From: Helopsaltes ochotensis
Lineage: Eukaryota > Chordata > Aves > Passeriformes > Locustellidae
DNA: 64,000 nt
Direction of reading: 5' to 3'
Assembly (NCBI GenBank): GCA_013400155.1
Contig: VXBM01001016.1
Span: 1 to 64,000, forward strand
Shown here: positions 22,761 to 35,400 of the stretch, one piece after another
Layout of the letters: each line of letters starts with the position of its first letter
Numbering within the stretch: the first letter of the stretch is position 1
Position numbers and translations under genes: made by a program
The notes under the pieces: model-generated
The model's input: only the letters and a program-made list of their open reading frames with translations
Told to the model about the DNA's origin: nothing
Database searches by the model: none

Positions 22761-25700
22761 TGAGGTTTCGGTAGGGATTCACCTGGAGCTCAGTACCGAG
22801 ACCGTGCATGAAAGTTAAGAAGGTGACGTGCTGCGAGAGCAGCCTTGCACAGTGCTTCATTGCTTTTGAGCCTCTCGGTATTTTTGTTAACAAATGCAAA
22901 AAGACTGGTGCCTGAAAAATGCTGACGTTTTCTGCTTTTGTTTGCTGTGACTCAGTTGTTCCAGCACTTACTTCTGTGGATTGATTCTGCCTTGGGGCAG
23001 GTGGATAGGATGCGGTGGGATGGCATGAAGCACCAGCCTGCTAGCCTTGGTTCCCAAAAGGGAATCCCAGCTTGTTATACTTCAGAATAGTAGTAGTGTG
23101 TGTTGTACTGCTGTACCGCGTGCACCCACAGCCATACAGCAGATGAAGCTCTGAATTAGTTTGAGGATAAATTGATGGGTTTGCATTATGCAGGTTTTTC
23201 TGTTGGTGGTGGTTGGTTTGTTTTTTTTTTTGTATGAGTGCGAATTGAAAAATGGTGGACAGTCTCTGTTTTGAATTTCAGCAGCCTGTATTTCAACGTT
23301 TTGAATGCTTTGCCTCCTTTCTGAGTTCAGTATTGTTTGTTGCTTGCTACCTTGCTAAGTGATTGTTCTCATCCTGCTGCCATATGATTGCTGATGTACA
23401 TCAGCATAAAACCTATCACTGATTGTGAGAGGCATTAATGAAAAAAATGTACTGAACATTCAGAATTTTTTAGGATTAGTTCCAGGTTTCAGGGACTCAG
23501 GATCAGTAATATTAATATTCCTCATGAAATTCAAACAGGAAGAGTTCTTAAACATTTATTGCATGTCCTGTGTTTCTTGTCCAAACACTGTTACACTTCA
23601 GATTTTGCATTTGTCTCATTTATTACCTTTTAACTTGAAATGCAGATTTCGTTGTGGGTGACTGACTTTATTGCCACTTGGTTTTTAATTTTTTTAGACC
23701 GGTCTTAACTGAACAGACAAGTTTTCCTACAGTTGAGAACTAGACTTGTATATTTCACATGTGGTTAACTTGTCATGATTTGTGGTAGTATAGATACTGT
23801 CCAAAAAAGATATTTTTGGTGGGGCATGGATTTTCTAGGTACATTGTTCCTGCTGACATATATAGATTTTTTTTTACTGAAATTGGTGATACCAATTGTT
23901 TTTATAGAGCAAAATATACTATTTTAGCTTACATTCAGATGTTGATAAGAGGATTTCTACAAATTTACAGTTAGGTGGATGTAAACTTTAAACCCCATCT
24001 ACTTATTGAGAAACAAGTTTCTTGGTACTACTTGCTCAGAAGCTAAATTAAACAATAGTTTGCCTACTGTCAAGCAGGAGGGGAACAAGTTGGACGGGGT
24101 CTACCAGGCTTGAATTTTAAATTCTAGCACTTCAGATACTGGAATGCTGTCAACATACTCACTTAGTGGCTTTTCCAGGCTACTCACTGCAGTTCGTCTG
24201 TCACCCACAGCAGAGGGCATTTCTGATTTAATGAATACTACACCATTTTTTCACCATCTGTGTAGAGAAGCTTCCTTTCAGATTTACACAAAGGAATTTG
24301 AACGTGCATGCACATGCATTTTCTTAGTGATATTCTGCAGTTAATTTTGCAAAGTGTTCATTAGTTTTGAGAATCCTAGCACAAGATGGTGCTGCATTGG
24401 CACTAGAGAAGATTTGATGGCTGGGAGTGAACAAAACAATAGAAAAAGCACATCTGAGCCCAAGTAAATTAGATTTGGGATTATCTTAAACTCATTAGGA
24501 TTGATTTTGTAGTCTTTTAGCCTATAGAGTTTGCCCACTGAATAGCTGCTGAATAAAATTCCTGACAGCTGGAAATGCCTGTAGCTCCTTTTTAGAATAA
24601 TCCATGATCCTTGTTTGTACCTATTTATTAGGTTAATGAAAAGTTCCATTATACAGGGACATTAGCCAGTGGCTTCATAGCAGTTTGGTCTAGGCCTGCA
24701 CAGTTAGGACTTGCATGTCTTTCTCCATATCATGAATCATAAAATAAAATTAATTTCTTGTAGTAATAAAATTTCAAATGCTGAAATAAAATTAATAAAG
24801 GAATTCTGTGTTTCCATAATTTATTTCCAGGTATGTTCTCAACAAAACACTAACTAGATAGCAAACAAGTTTGTAGTTAAGATTGTCTTGTTGATTTCAG
24901 ACATAGCTTCTCATATCTGAAACTCATTGTCCACATAATTGAGACAAACTCCACCCTTTAACGTGCTTGTAGTCACATCTGGTTCTGCTCCTGAGTTGCC
25001 CTGTTGAAGTCATAAGTACTATATCTGATTTAGATTTGAGAATTTGCAAGATTGGGATCTGTGCAGCTGGATTCTTGTCTTTTTTAAAAATACATTTTCT
25101 TAAAATTCCTGGTGGGGTTTGTCATTTAGTAGCATGAAGTTGTGTCACTTCAGCTGAAATGGAAATTGGAGAAGAAGCTATGAGGCCTGGCATTAGTGTG
25201 TTCCTGCATTTCCCTAAGGTAGAATACTGAAAGTGGGATGTAACTGCCCCAAGAATCAAGGCAGAGCATCATGACCTGTTCCAGCACTGCACAAGGGTTT
25301 GCTTGGGGCTTGGCTGATACTGTTACACAAGTGCACTGGAGTGAATTGTTCCATAACACAGGGAACTTTTTAGGAAGTTGTGTTCAGTATGTTTATTACC
25401 TCTTTTACATTTATGGACCTCTGTTACAGGTCTGTCTTTGCAATTAAAACCTAATAAGATTATTTGTCCTGATTTGTAGTGGAATCAAATTTATAATATC
25501 AGGGAGAGAAGGAGTGCATGTCCAAGTAATTTCAGCGTGGTTGATTTTGGTTGAATTTGACTGAAGCATACAGATGTCTTTACATCTGACTTGAAAGAGA
25601 GACTGAAGAAATATCCTTAAGTGTTGCTTTTGAATAAACTGCATAATCCTGATTGCAGGAAATAATTTTTTCTTGCATTCCCTCTTTTTCTTTGCTTACA

Positions 25701-26381
25701 CAGATAAGGATGATGAATGTATATCTCTTTTTTTTTTCCTGTCTGTTTGCTACCTTCATTCTTTCTTGTGTATACATTATCAGAGAAACAATTGTATAAA
25801 TGGGACACAGGATTCAGAAGTTGTATCTGGCAGAACAGGCAAGTCAGATTTATTAGGAAAATATCGAAAAAACTCTGAAAGTACACACTATAGGGGAAGA
25901 TGAAGTAAATTGGAAGCTACCGCAGTCTTGTAGTTCTAAAATTTGAAAGGCGATATGAAAAAAACTTCCTTTTACAATTTTGGTAACGCATAAAAAGATG
26001 GTTTCTTGTTTCCTTCCCCTGCACTTAATACTTAAGGTTATTAATAGTTGGATCATACAAATGGCAATATCAGCAATCTGATGGGCAGGTTTTGAGCTTG
26101 TATTTTGAAAAGCACTGTGTCTGTATAATATGCATCTGTTATATTGCTGGCCTGGGATCTTAAGCAATCCTTTGCTTCAGACGAATGAGTACTTCTGTGA
26201 GCACTGAAATGAAAGGAGCCTGTCTTCCTTCAGATTTTTTTCCCTTTTTGATGGATACTAATACACCAAGTGTGAACCTTTCCTGCCAGAGGGCAGTTTA
26301 TAAATCCTTCGCATTTTTCGATTACCGCTTTCAAGAAATGGTTGAATTGAGAGGACTGTGAAACCTTTCTTGTCTTTGTAG
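22761..26381 (+). other. SCYL2: SCYL2 intron 1 (approximate left limit)
   Basis: About 3.6 kb between the promoter and the first coding exon. It is AT-rich with T runs (for example 23221-23232). I see no conserved exon or recognisable mobile element in it. The minus-strand open frame at 24341-24649 has no splice-site or motif support. Confidence 0.6.
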
Positions 26382-26408
26382 GATAAGCCATTGGTGCAGG
26401 TTGGAGCC

Positions 26409-29400
26409 ATGGAGTCCATGCTGAATAAGCTGAAGAGCACCGTCACGAAGGTGACAGCTGATGTCACCAGCGCAGTCATGGGAAATCCCGTCACCAGGGA
26501 ATTCGATGTCGGGCGACATATTGCCAGCGGAGGTAATGGGCTTGCTTGGAAGATATTTAATGGAACTAAAAAATCAACAAAGCAGGTGAGTTATCAAGTG
26601 AAAAAGCGATCTGACAAGAAGGAAGATGTTCGCTTTAATGTGGATTGGTTCCCCAGTTTGTTGCACCTTGCAGCTTTTTTTTGGCAATGGTTCTGGCGTT
26701 TTAGAGTTTAAAATAACCATGAAGTATGTCATCATTTGTTGTCAGAAAAAGACACTGAAATTTTTTGCTCAGCTACCAGAAATTGAGCAGTTAGAAATGT
26801 TAAGTTGCGAGATACTGTAACAGGAAGGAATGGGATAGAGGAGGGGGTTGTGAAGGAAGTTAGTTGTACTTTCCCTGTGCTGCTTTCAGATGAGTATTGT
26901 TCCCTTTTAGTTTCCTTAAAGTATTAGGGTTTGGAGCACTAATACTCAAGCTTTGGACTTGAAATCACATGTATAAATGAATATGGGACTGACTTAAGAA
27001 GAGGGTTTACCAAAAACAGAGTTTAAGAATCATTATTACAGAAAATTATTTTGTTACACTTGAGAAATAAGAAAAGTCTTTTTTCAAATTCACAGAGGAA
27101 ATAAAGTTTTCTAAGTGTAAATAGAAGCATTAATAAATTACGGTCTTTAGTTAAATGCAATGCTACGTGATGTGAAGTCACTTAGACAATGCCTCAGCTT
27201 GCTGCACATGTACCAAAAAGAAATGGACACAAAGGAATAACTTGGGAAAATGTTTATACAATGTGTTAGATCATAGGCAAATAAACAGTAGTAAATAGAT
27301 AAATGTAATGCATAGAATAAATAATCTGCAAAGAATGTGTGATCTGATTCTGTGTGACAGAGTTTGAATAATGCTTAATCAGGTACTTTTGCCATGTTTT
27401 CATGCATTTTTTTAGTTGTTGCAGAGCTCTGTGCATCTTTTGTTTACTGACTTCACCCAACATACTAGTTGATTGGGCTTTTTTTGGGGCTTACTCAGCT
27501 ATAAAAAGAAGTGGTAACATGGGAAGCATGGTAATTTTTATAGGTTTTATACAATGTATGTACCCAGTAAGCATTTGACCTGTAACAGGTGTATCCTTAG
27601 GGTCTGGAGAGTTGTAGCAAGTTTCTTTCACTGTATACTTGACAGAATATATGTAACTAAGCTCCTGTTGATAGTGTTTTTTCAAGCCTTGAATGGGTGT
27701 TGGGATCAATAATTTTACGAAATTTTAGTTCAGGTGCTCCATGTGGTCCTGCAATATCTCTGTAAACCTTGACTAACATCAGTTGTATGCCATCATTAGT
27801 AATTAAAAATACAGCAGCAGTTGTACTGTATGGAATTTTAGATGGCTGGTGTTTCGACATGCAGTTACCATTCATTATTAATATTGCCAGTTAGGTAACA
27901 TCATGTCAACATTCACTTTGCCATTGCAAAACAAACCTGTGCAGCAATAAAGCTTATGGTATGCTGTATTGCAATATATGTTCCTTAACATTATTTTTTA
28001 TTTCTCTCCTGTGTGTCTTCTGAATGCTCTTTGGGCTGGCTGTCATTCTCCAGGTGATAGCTGTCACTTTTGTGAAGTTGCACATATTTGCACTTGTATT
28101 ACATGTGTTTAACTTGAAGCTACAAGCTTTTTTTGCAGTGTATATTGTAATCAGACAAGCAGGAAGTAAGGGTTTAATTATCCCTGTTGTTGTCGCTTCA
28201 CCACAACACTAGTAATAGTTTAAATCATTGTAGCCAGATAAAAGAGCTAAATTTGGAGGTTTTAACATTACAGCAGTAGATCTCATCAGAAATCTTTATT
28301 TTGGGGCTTATTTTTTTCCTATTTTAAGCTAGTGGGCAGTTACAGATATTCCATCTCTGGAGACAGTAGATATCTATAACTTTATTCTTCTATTCCAAGT
28401 TTTGCCTGGTTCCTGCCTGAATGTTAACCTGTTATTTTTTTATTATTATTATACCTTGTCTTTTCTTGCTTACTGTGTAGGTGACTGAGTAACAACCTAA
28501 CAGAATGTGAGGAAATTACTTACCTGTGTGCATGGTGCTATTTCACAGTTGATTTGCTGCTGTTTGTTTGAAAGATTTATGAGTCACTCTGGTTATAAAT
28601 AGGTGTATAATTTCACAGTATGTATTTCAGCTCATCTTAGATTTATTAGCTTGGACTTTAAGCACTTATGCTTTTTCTGGCATAATATAGCACTTGTCCT
28701 TCTGCTTAGAAAGTGCAATCATAAATAGATAGGGTAAGGTCACAAAGTACTTGCCAGCTCAGATGTAAAGTTAGCAGAAGTCCCCACAGCAAGCCTATGG
28801 AGGGACCTAATGGCCTTGAGTCAGCTGGTTAAGGATGTGGAGCACAAACTGTGTTCTCTTCTGCCAGGGGCAGGGAATTATGAGTTTAAACCAACTTGGA
28901 TTGCAGCAAGCACCAAGAGAACTTACTTAGACCCATCACAAAATATTCAAACCACAGCTGATTTAAATACTCGCTTTCTGATTCTTTTCACTTGTCATCA
29001 GACAGAAGTTTCTTCAGAAGCGCTGTCTTCGTTTGAAATTTTGTTATACTGCTCAGTGTATGTCTTCCACCCCCTGTCGTTGCTCTTCCTCTGCCTTGTG
29101 TTAATGTTTGATCCATCACACTTAAAAGCTGGAGCAGGGAGCCAATATGGATAGAAGCAGGAAAAGTATACTTATTTGAGTTAGTTACAAGTATTCACCT
29201 GCTAATGGCTTAGTGAAAATAGCTGAAAAACAATTTTTTGTGTATTGGGTTGAATTTCATATTTTGGATAGCCTATTTCTAAATGTTATAGTGTTCTTTA
29301 AAATTATTAACGTAGCTGTTCCTGTGAGTGTTAATTAGGGTAATGGTTATAAAATGTGCAGTAAAAGAGCATAGAGTTCCTCCTGGGACTGAAAAACTGT

Positions 29401-32400
29401 ATTTTTGTATTATTTTCTACTGCTTTCTAACCTTTATTATTATTCATAATGCTGTTGTAGCAGCATATAGAAGTCTGTTTCATGATAAAAGTTTTTAATT
29501 CCTTTTTTTTATCAGTTGATAAATTCACATTAACAACTTCCAGATGGTTGATGTAATCTAATTTTTTATTTTACATTACTGTAATTTCAGAGTTTCATAA
29601 AAATTTCTTAATTTTCTCCTGCTCCAGTTGCAGAAGTTGGAGAAGATTTCTCTGTTTTTAACATTTTTGTGACTTTTTTGTGATACATCTTTAAGCATTA
29701 CAAAATTCTTAATGTTTTATCATGTGAATGGTCTGATCAGATTAATAGACTACTGTGACTATTTTGTCAGATTGTACTGATTTGGAGAAGAACCCTGAGA
29801 CAGGACCTGGTTTAATAAAGCAATACTTGAAATATACTCAGAATATTTTTAACTGTTCATAGTTGATACAAATGCTTTCATCTACTTAAAATAAAGCTGA
29901 TTTCTGACCATGAATGTGCTGCTTTGTCACTGTGTAGGTAGGGGTTAAAATTTACACATTACTGTTTATACAATAAGGGAGCATTAGTACCTTAACTTAA
30001 AGTGTATATTTCAAGTTTACATATAGTAACCTCTCCCATGATAGGGACTAAGTAAGAACAACAAGTCTCTTTCTTTGGTTCTTGTATTGGTGGGATTGTA
30101 CTGTTGATTCAAAAAACACTTTTTTTTATAATTGTTTATAGGCTTAGGTTTTGGCTGTGTTATATACTGAGTGAATTCTGTTGCTTACTTTCAGGAAGTC
30201 GCTGTTTTTGTCTTTGATAAGAAGCTAATAGACAAGTATCAAAAATTTGAAAAAGATCAGATTATTGATTCTTTAAAACGAGGTGTTCAACAGCTGACTA
30301 GGCTTCGACACCCTAGACTGCTTACTGTTCAACATCCATTAGAAGAATCCAGGTGAGCTGCAGTAGAGAACTCTTATTTTTAATCGTTTTGGTATTGGAT
30401 GTAAACTGTCTGGAACATTCAGTACATACATCTGATGAGATTCAAGTTTAGTGTGTTTATTCATATGACAAGGTATTCACCCACATATTTCCCCTCCCCC
30501 CCAACCCCACAGTTCTGGTGTGAATCTAATTAATAATTTATTGCTTGATTTTGGTCCAGTTGCAGCTGTAAGGTTAGACATCACCATTACAGCATGAAAA
30601 TTTGGTGCTTGAATTAATTTTGCTTTTAAAGAACTGTCTTAAAATGTTTTTCTCTCAAAAGCTTATTCATACATATTGTTCTGTGTGTGAGATGTATTTA
30701 CTACATGTGAGATTAGGAATTTTTGGTAAATTGTATGTGTTGTACCTCAATATCCTGGAAAGGCCCTCAGGTGCCAGTCGAGGGAGACAAACTCAATATG
30801 TTCTTCTAGTGCTTATTTGATTTATGAAAGGTTGGTCACGAGGCACAATAACTGGTTAGTCTTACAGATTTGTTGTTCAACTGTAGGGATAGTAGGACAT
30901 TAAAATCTTATAAAAAAAAATCAAAATTTCATGTTAAAGTGATCCTGATACTACCAAAGAAGATTGTGGAGGTTTTAGGGTTTCTTCCCCAGATAGGATG
31001 GGGGTTGGACTACATGATTTCCAGAAGTGCTTTCTAATCCCAGCCATTCTGTGATCCTAAATGGTAGCCTGATAAAGATCCGTTATGCATGTCCTTCCTT
31101 TCTGTGTTACCCTGAATTTTTCCAAGTGGCTTCTAGGAGCCAAGAATTCTGTAGGAATGCTTCTTCATCTTTGCAATGCCTGCTTTGAGACAGGTTTATT
31201 TGATTGAATCGCATTTGCATTATTCATATCTCTCTTTCCTCCAGTGCTAAACACATTTCACATCAACAGGTGTTCAGTGATGATCTAGTGTGTCCCTTAC
31301 AATGGCCTAAAGAAAATCAATTAGGTAGCTGAAGACAGTTCTCAGTACTCTACCACAGTAAATAAACCATTACATGCTAAATGGCCCAGGGTCATCTCAA
31401 ATTATAGTGTATGTATGTGAATCCCAGAGTATACCTCAGGCTTCTTCCTGAAATTGTCACAGTTTTCCACTTGACTTAGCAACTGTTCCCCTGAACTTTT
31501 AGAGGAAAAGGCTAAGATTCATACCTTTAGGAAACTTTGGTGGTGATCTTGGGAAGCATTTAGGCCTTTTGGGTAAAATTAACAGTGTAGTTACACCAGA
31601 GTTCTTGTTTGTGAGTTTTTAGTAATGCCTTACGCTTTGCTATTTTCGTTTCCATACTCGGCACACTCAGCTGCTGGTAGAAGCACCAGAAGCACAAAAC
31701 CTATACAGTTGCTTTCTGTGCCAGAAACTGATGTAAGAGTTTTGGAGGAAATTAACAAAAGAAAGGATTATGTAGAATATATGTGTGTAACCTTATGAAG
31801 CATGGTGTAAGATTGCTTTAGGATTTCAGGTCTTTCCAGAGTGATTATTCTTCAAGAAATCTCTCGTGGGCTTCTGGCTAGACTGTAGCTGATGTTTTTT
31901 TCTGGTTTTCTTTTTTGTGTTTCCCCAGAGTAACATACAGTTGTAATGAACTGCTTGCAGGTCAGCCATTATTCCTCCTTTATGAGGCAAACAGATACTT
32001 GATGTACCTGCAGGGCTAAAGTAGATGTGGAAAGAAAGGCCATACCTTTTCTGACCCTAGTGTGTAGATAGTTTTCCCACTATTAATAGAATGTTTCTAC
32101 TACAAATTATTGGTATCCGACATAGTTATGTTTAATATAAATGTACAGAATACATAGAATGATGTATACCTCTTAAAATGCATTTATATGAGTAACTCTT
32201 TTTTTACACTAAATATTTAATATTAGTATGTTTCTTTACAAATGGTCCTGAATTCTATTCACAGCACTGGAAGGCAATATTAATTTATATTTAGCTTGTT
32301 ATTGAAGAAAAGGATAAAAAACAAAATTGTGGGTTAACTCATAATGTCATTCCTATCCTTTGAAAACAGTAGTAGTGTGAATTGCCCCTGATAATTTACT

Positions 32401-35400
32401 AGACATTGCATTTGTTACATTGCTTCCCTGTGGAAAGCATAAGTATTTTTATTTTTAAAATGTTTTTATCTTATTACTCTGAATTTCATGTTGATAATAT
32501 TGAGGAAACTGTTAAAGCATCTGCTGCACTGTATGGCAGACATCAGCTTCTGCAATATTCTGCTATTTTAATTAGATTTACCACACCCCTCTGATATTGT
32601 GGGTTGAGCCCTTTTTTTGAATTACCTCCTAAAGTAAAAAAGAAACAGCCATCTTTTTATTCCAGTGATCACAACAAACAGCAATCAGAGAGTTTGTTAT
32701 GAAAACCACCAAATAATTGTTCCCTAGGTATTTCCTATCATCTGTGCCTTAACCATAACTAAATGGATAAGCTCTGTGGTAAAGCTGAAGTCAGACTGAA
32801 AATAAAGCTGACTTTATCTTTCTATGTTTTCATTTCATTTTGTGTTTATAACACAAACAAATTTTATAGCCCTAGTCATATTAATAGAAACATGAAAGGT
32901 ATGTCATTAACAGAATGGTAGGAAAGAAACCCAGCAAAAAAATACTGTCAGGTTGGCTGACACTTAGCATTCAAGGTATTTTACCTCCCAGTTGTTCTTC
33001 TTTTAGAGAAGCAGTAGATAAAACTAAAATCTGGATGAATAATAAGAGGTTTGCATATTTCAGCAGCCTTATTTTACTTCAAAGGTCAAGGTTGTTAATT
33101 ATTGAAATACTTAAAAAATACGTGGTAGTTTCATGCTGAGATGTGTCTTCTGATGCATTTATGGAGTGAGCAAAAAGTTAGGCTCTGTCTTCTTGCCTAT
33201 AACTTCATATTCAAAAATGTATCTTTGTTAACTGTTACTGGTTTCTGTTTTCTGTGTTCATACTGATGCAGTATTTAGTGTTCTCATGAATTAATGATCC
33301 TTAAAGCAGGTATGTGTGCTAGAATCCATGTAGTGCTTTCTCAAAAAACCCCCTTTAAAACAATTAAGGAGTGAATTGCAATGGCTGTCCAGGGCCTCCA
33401 CCACTGTGCAGAGCAGTATGAAGCATGTGCATGTAAAGAATGACTCTGTCTGTGTTGCATGAAGTTTGTGAAATTGAGATATATATTGCTGTCAGGACCA
33501 ATTTTGAAATTTGAAATTTTGACAGTGTCACGGCCAGTCCTTATATGTGGAAGTTTGCTTTTTCTGTGCTTTTCAAACACAGTTGACACAAAAATGCATA
33601 AGCAAGACCATTAATTTTTCATCAAGAAAAAAACCAATAAAATAATTTAGAGAACAGTCACTTCAAATGCAAACTGCAGTTCATATAACAAGCGTATTTG
33701 TGTTGGCAGATCTTCTCCTCTATCAGCTGTCAAAGTGAAAAAATGAATATTCAGGTGCTCCCTTACATTACATTCATTTAGTTTCTGATCATTATCTGAG
33801 CTCATTAAGTACTGCTTCAGTCAGGGACATGTTGGTTTTAGCCACGTAGAAGTCTGATTTTACAAGTTTTAATAGTAGGAAGAATTATTTGATCAAATTT
33901 TCCTGGATCATGACAAGAAAAACATTGGTTTTTTAGAAAAATTATGAAGCATTGTATGAATCATTAGTGATTAATATAAATGTTGGAGAATAAAAGAACC
34001 TAATTCTGGTATTTTTTTAAACTTCAGACATTTATGTGTTTCTCTTTACTAGAATATTAAAAGAATTCAAAACCTGAACTATAACATGGCTTTTGGTAGC
34101 ACCAGGCGTATAATATGGTGTTTGTATGGTTCTTTATTTGCAGTCAAGAGATATATTACATTTATGTACAAGAATTTTTTTAATGCATTTCCTATACAGG
34201 GATTGCTTGGCATTTTGTACAGAACCAGTCTGTGCAAGTTTAGCTAATGTTCTTGGCAGCTGGGACAACCTACCTTCTCCTTTACCATCAGACATTAAAG
34301 AATACAAACTTTATGACGTGGAGACCAAATATGGTTTGCTTCAGGTATGGTACAGGTTGTCTTTATAATTTTTTTACTACTTTTAGTATTAATGATTTTT
34401 TTTAATGAAGTCAGTGCATTACCAAGTTTTGTCTGCCTGTAGAAAGTCAAATAATAGTGAGGTGAGAGATATTAGTGCCCTGATCACTCTAAGTGCAAGA
34501 GAGGATAAACACTATAAGCTCTAGGGTGCTACTCTTTTTATGGTTGTTCTGACATGTGAAATAGAAAATTCAATGAATTTGAATAATGTAAATGTCTATG
34601 CTACAGCTGTCTCTTCCATATGTGAATCTTTTCTTTACGTTCTGTGGAGAACCATTAGCTGCCAGGTTTTGTTTGGTGAATATGTTGATCAGCTTCATAA
34701 AGCATTTTTGTTCTTCTGAGATGATGTGGCCTGACGGGAGAGGGGAATGCACCATCATGCTTGTGCTGTGATAGTTAACTGACACTAGTAATCTCACCTG
34801 CTGATTACCCATCTGTGTTTGATTTCCTTCATGCTCAATTTTTAAGGCATAGGCTAAAATAGTGATGAAAAATTGTTTCTTAGTTAACTTAGGAATTTGA
34901 CTGTGACCGTAACTACAGAATTTTTGTAAATGTCTCATAGGATGTTTGGGCAAACATTTAACCTGAAATAATGATCTTTTATGGACAGGTTTCTGAAGGT
35001 TTGTCATTTTTGCATAGCAGTGTCAAAATGGTCCATGGAAATATTACTCCTGAAAATATAATTTTGAATAAGAGTGGAGCATGGAAAATTATGGGCTTTG
35101 ATTTTTGTATCCAATCAACAAATCCATCCGAACAGGAGGTAATATTCTTTATATTTATCATTATTCAATTCCAAATTCAGGTCTTTGCCTGAAACCAGTT
35201 TCATGATCTTGCATTCCAGTGTAGAACCACTTATTTAATACTCACCTTGTACTTTGTTGGCCAAAAGTTAAAACACAAGTGCTTCATTTGATCATCTCAG
35301 AAAAAGAGCCTGAGTGGGCTCAGTGGGGTCACAGTAGACTGGTGATGGTTTCAAACAGGGGCTGGAGCCTGCGCCACTTCTGCTCCCCTTCACGTTGGAT

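Larger units (their letters stand above)
26586..30194 (+). other. SCYL2: SCYL2 intron 2
   Basis: A 3.6-kb intron. It carries coding-like but unrecognised stretches at about 27266-27875 (minus strand) and 28790-28950 (plus strand), described separately. The rest is AT-rich unique sequence with no recognised element. Confidence 0.8.
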
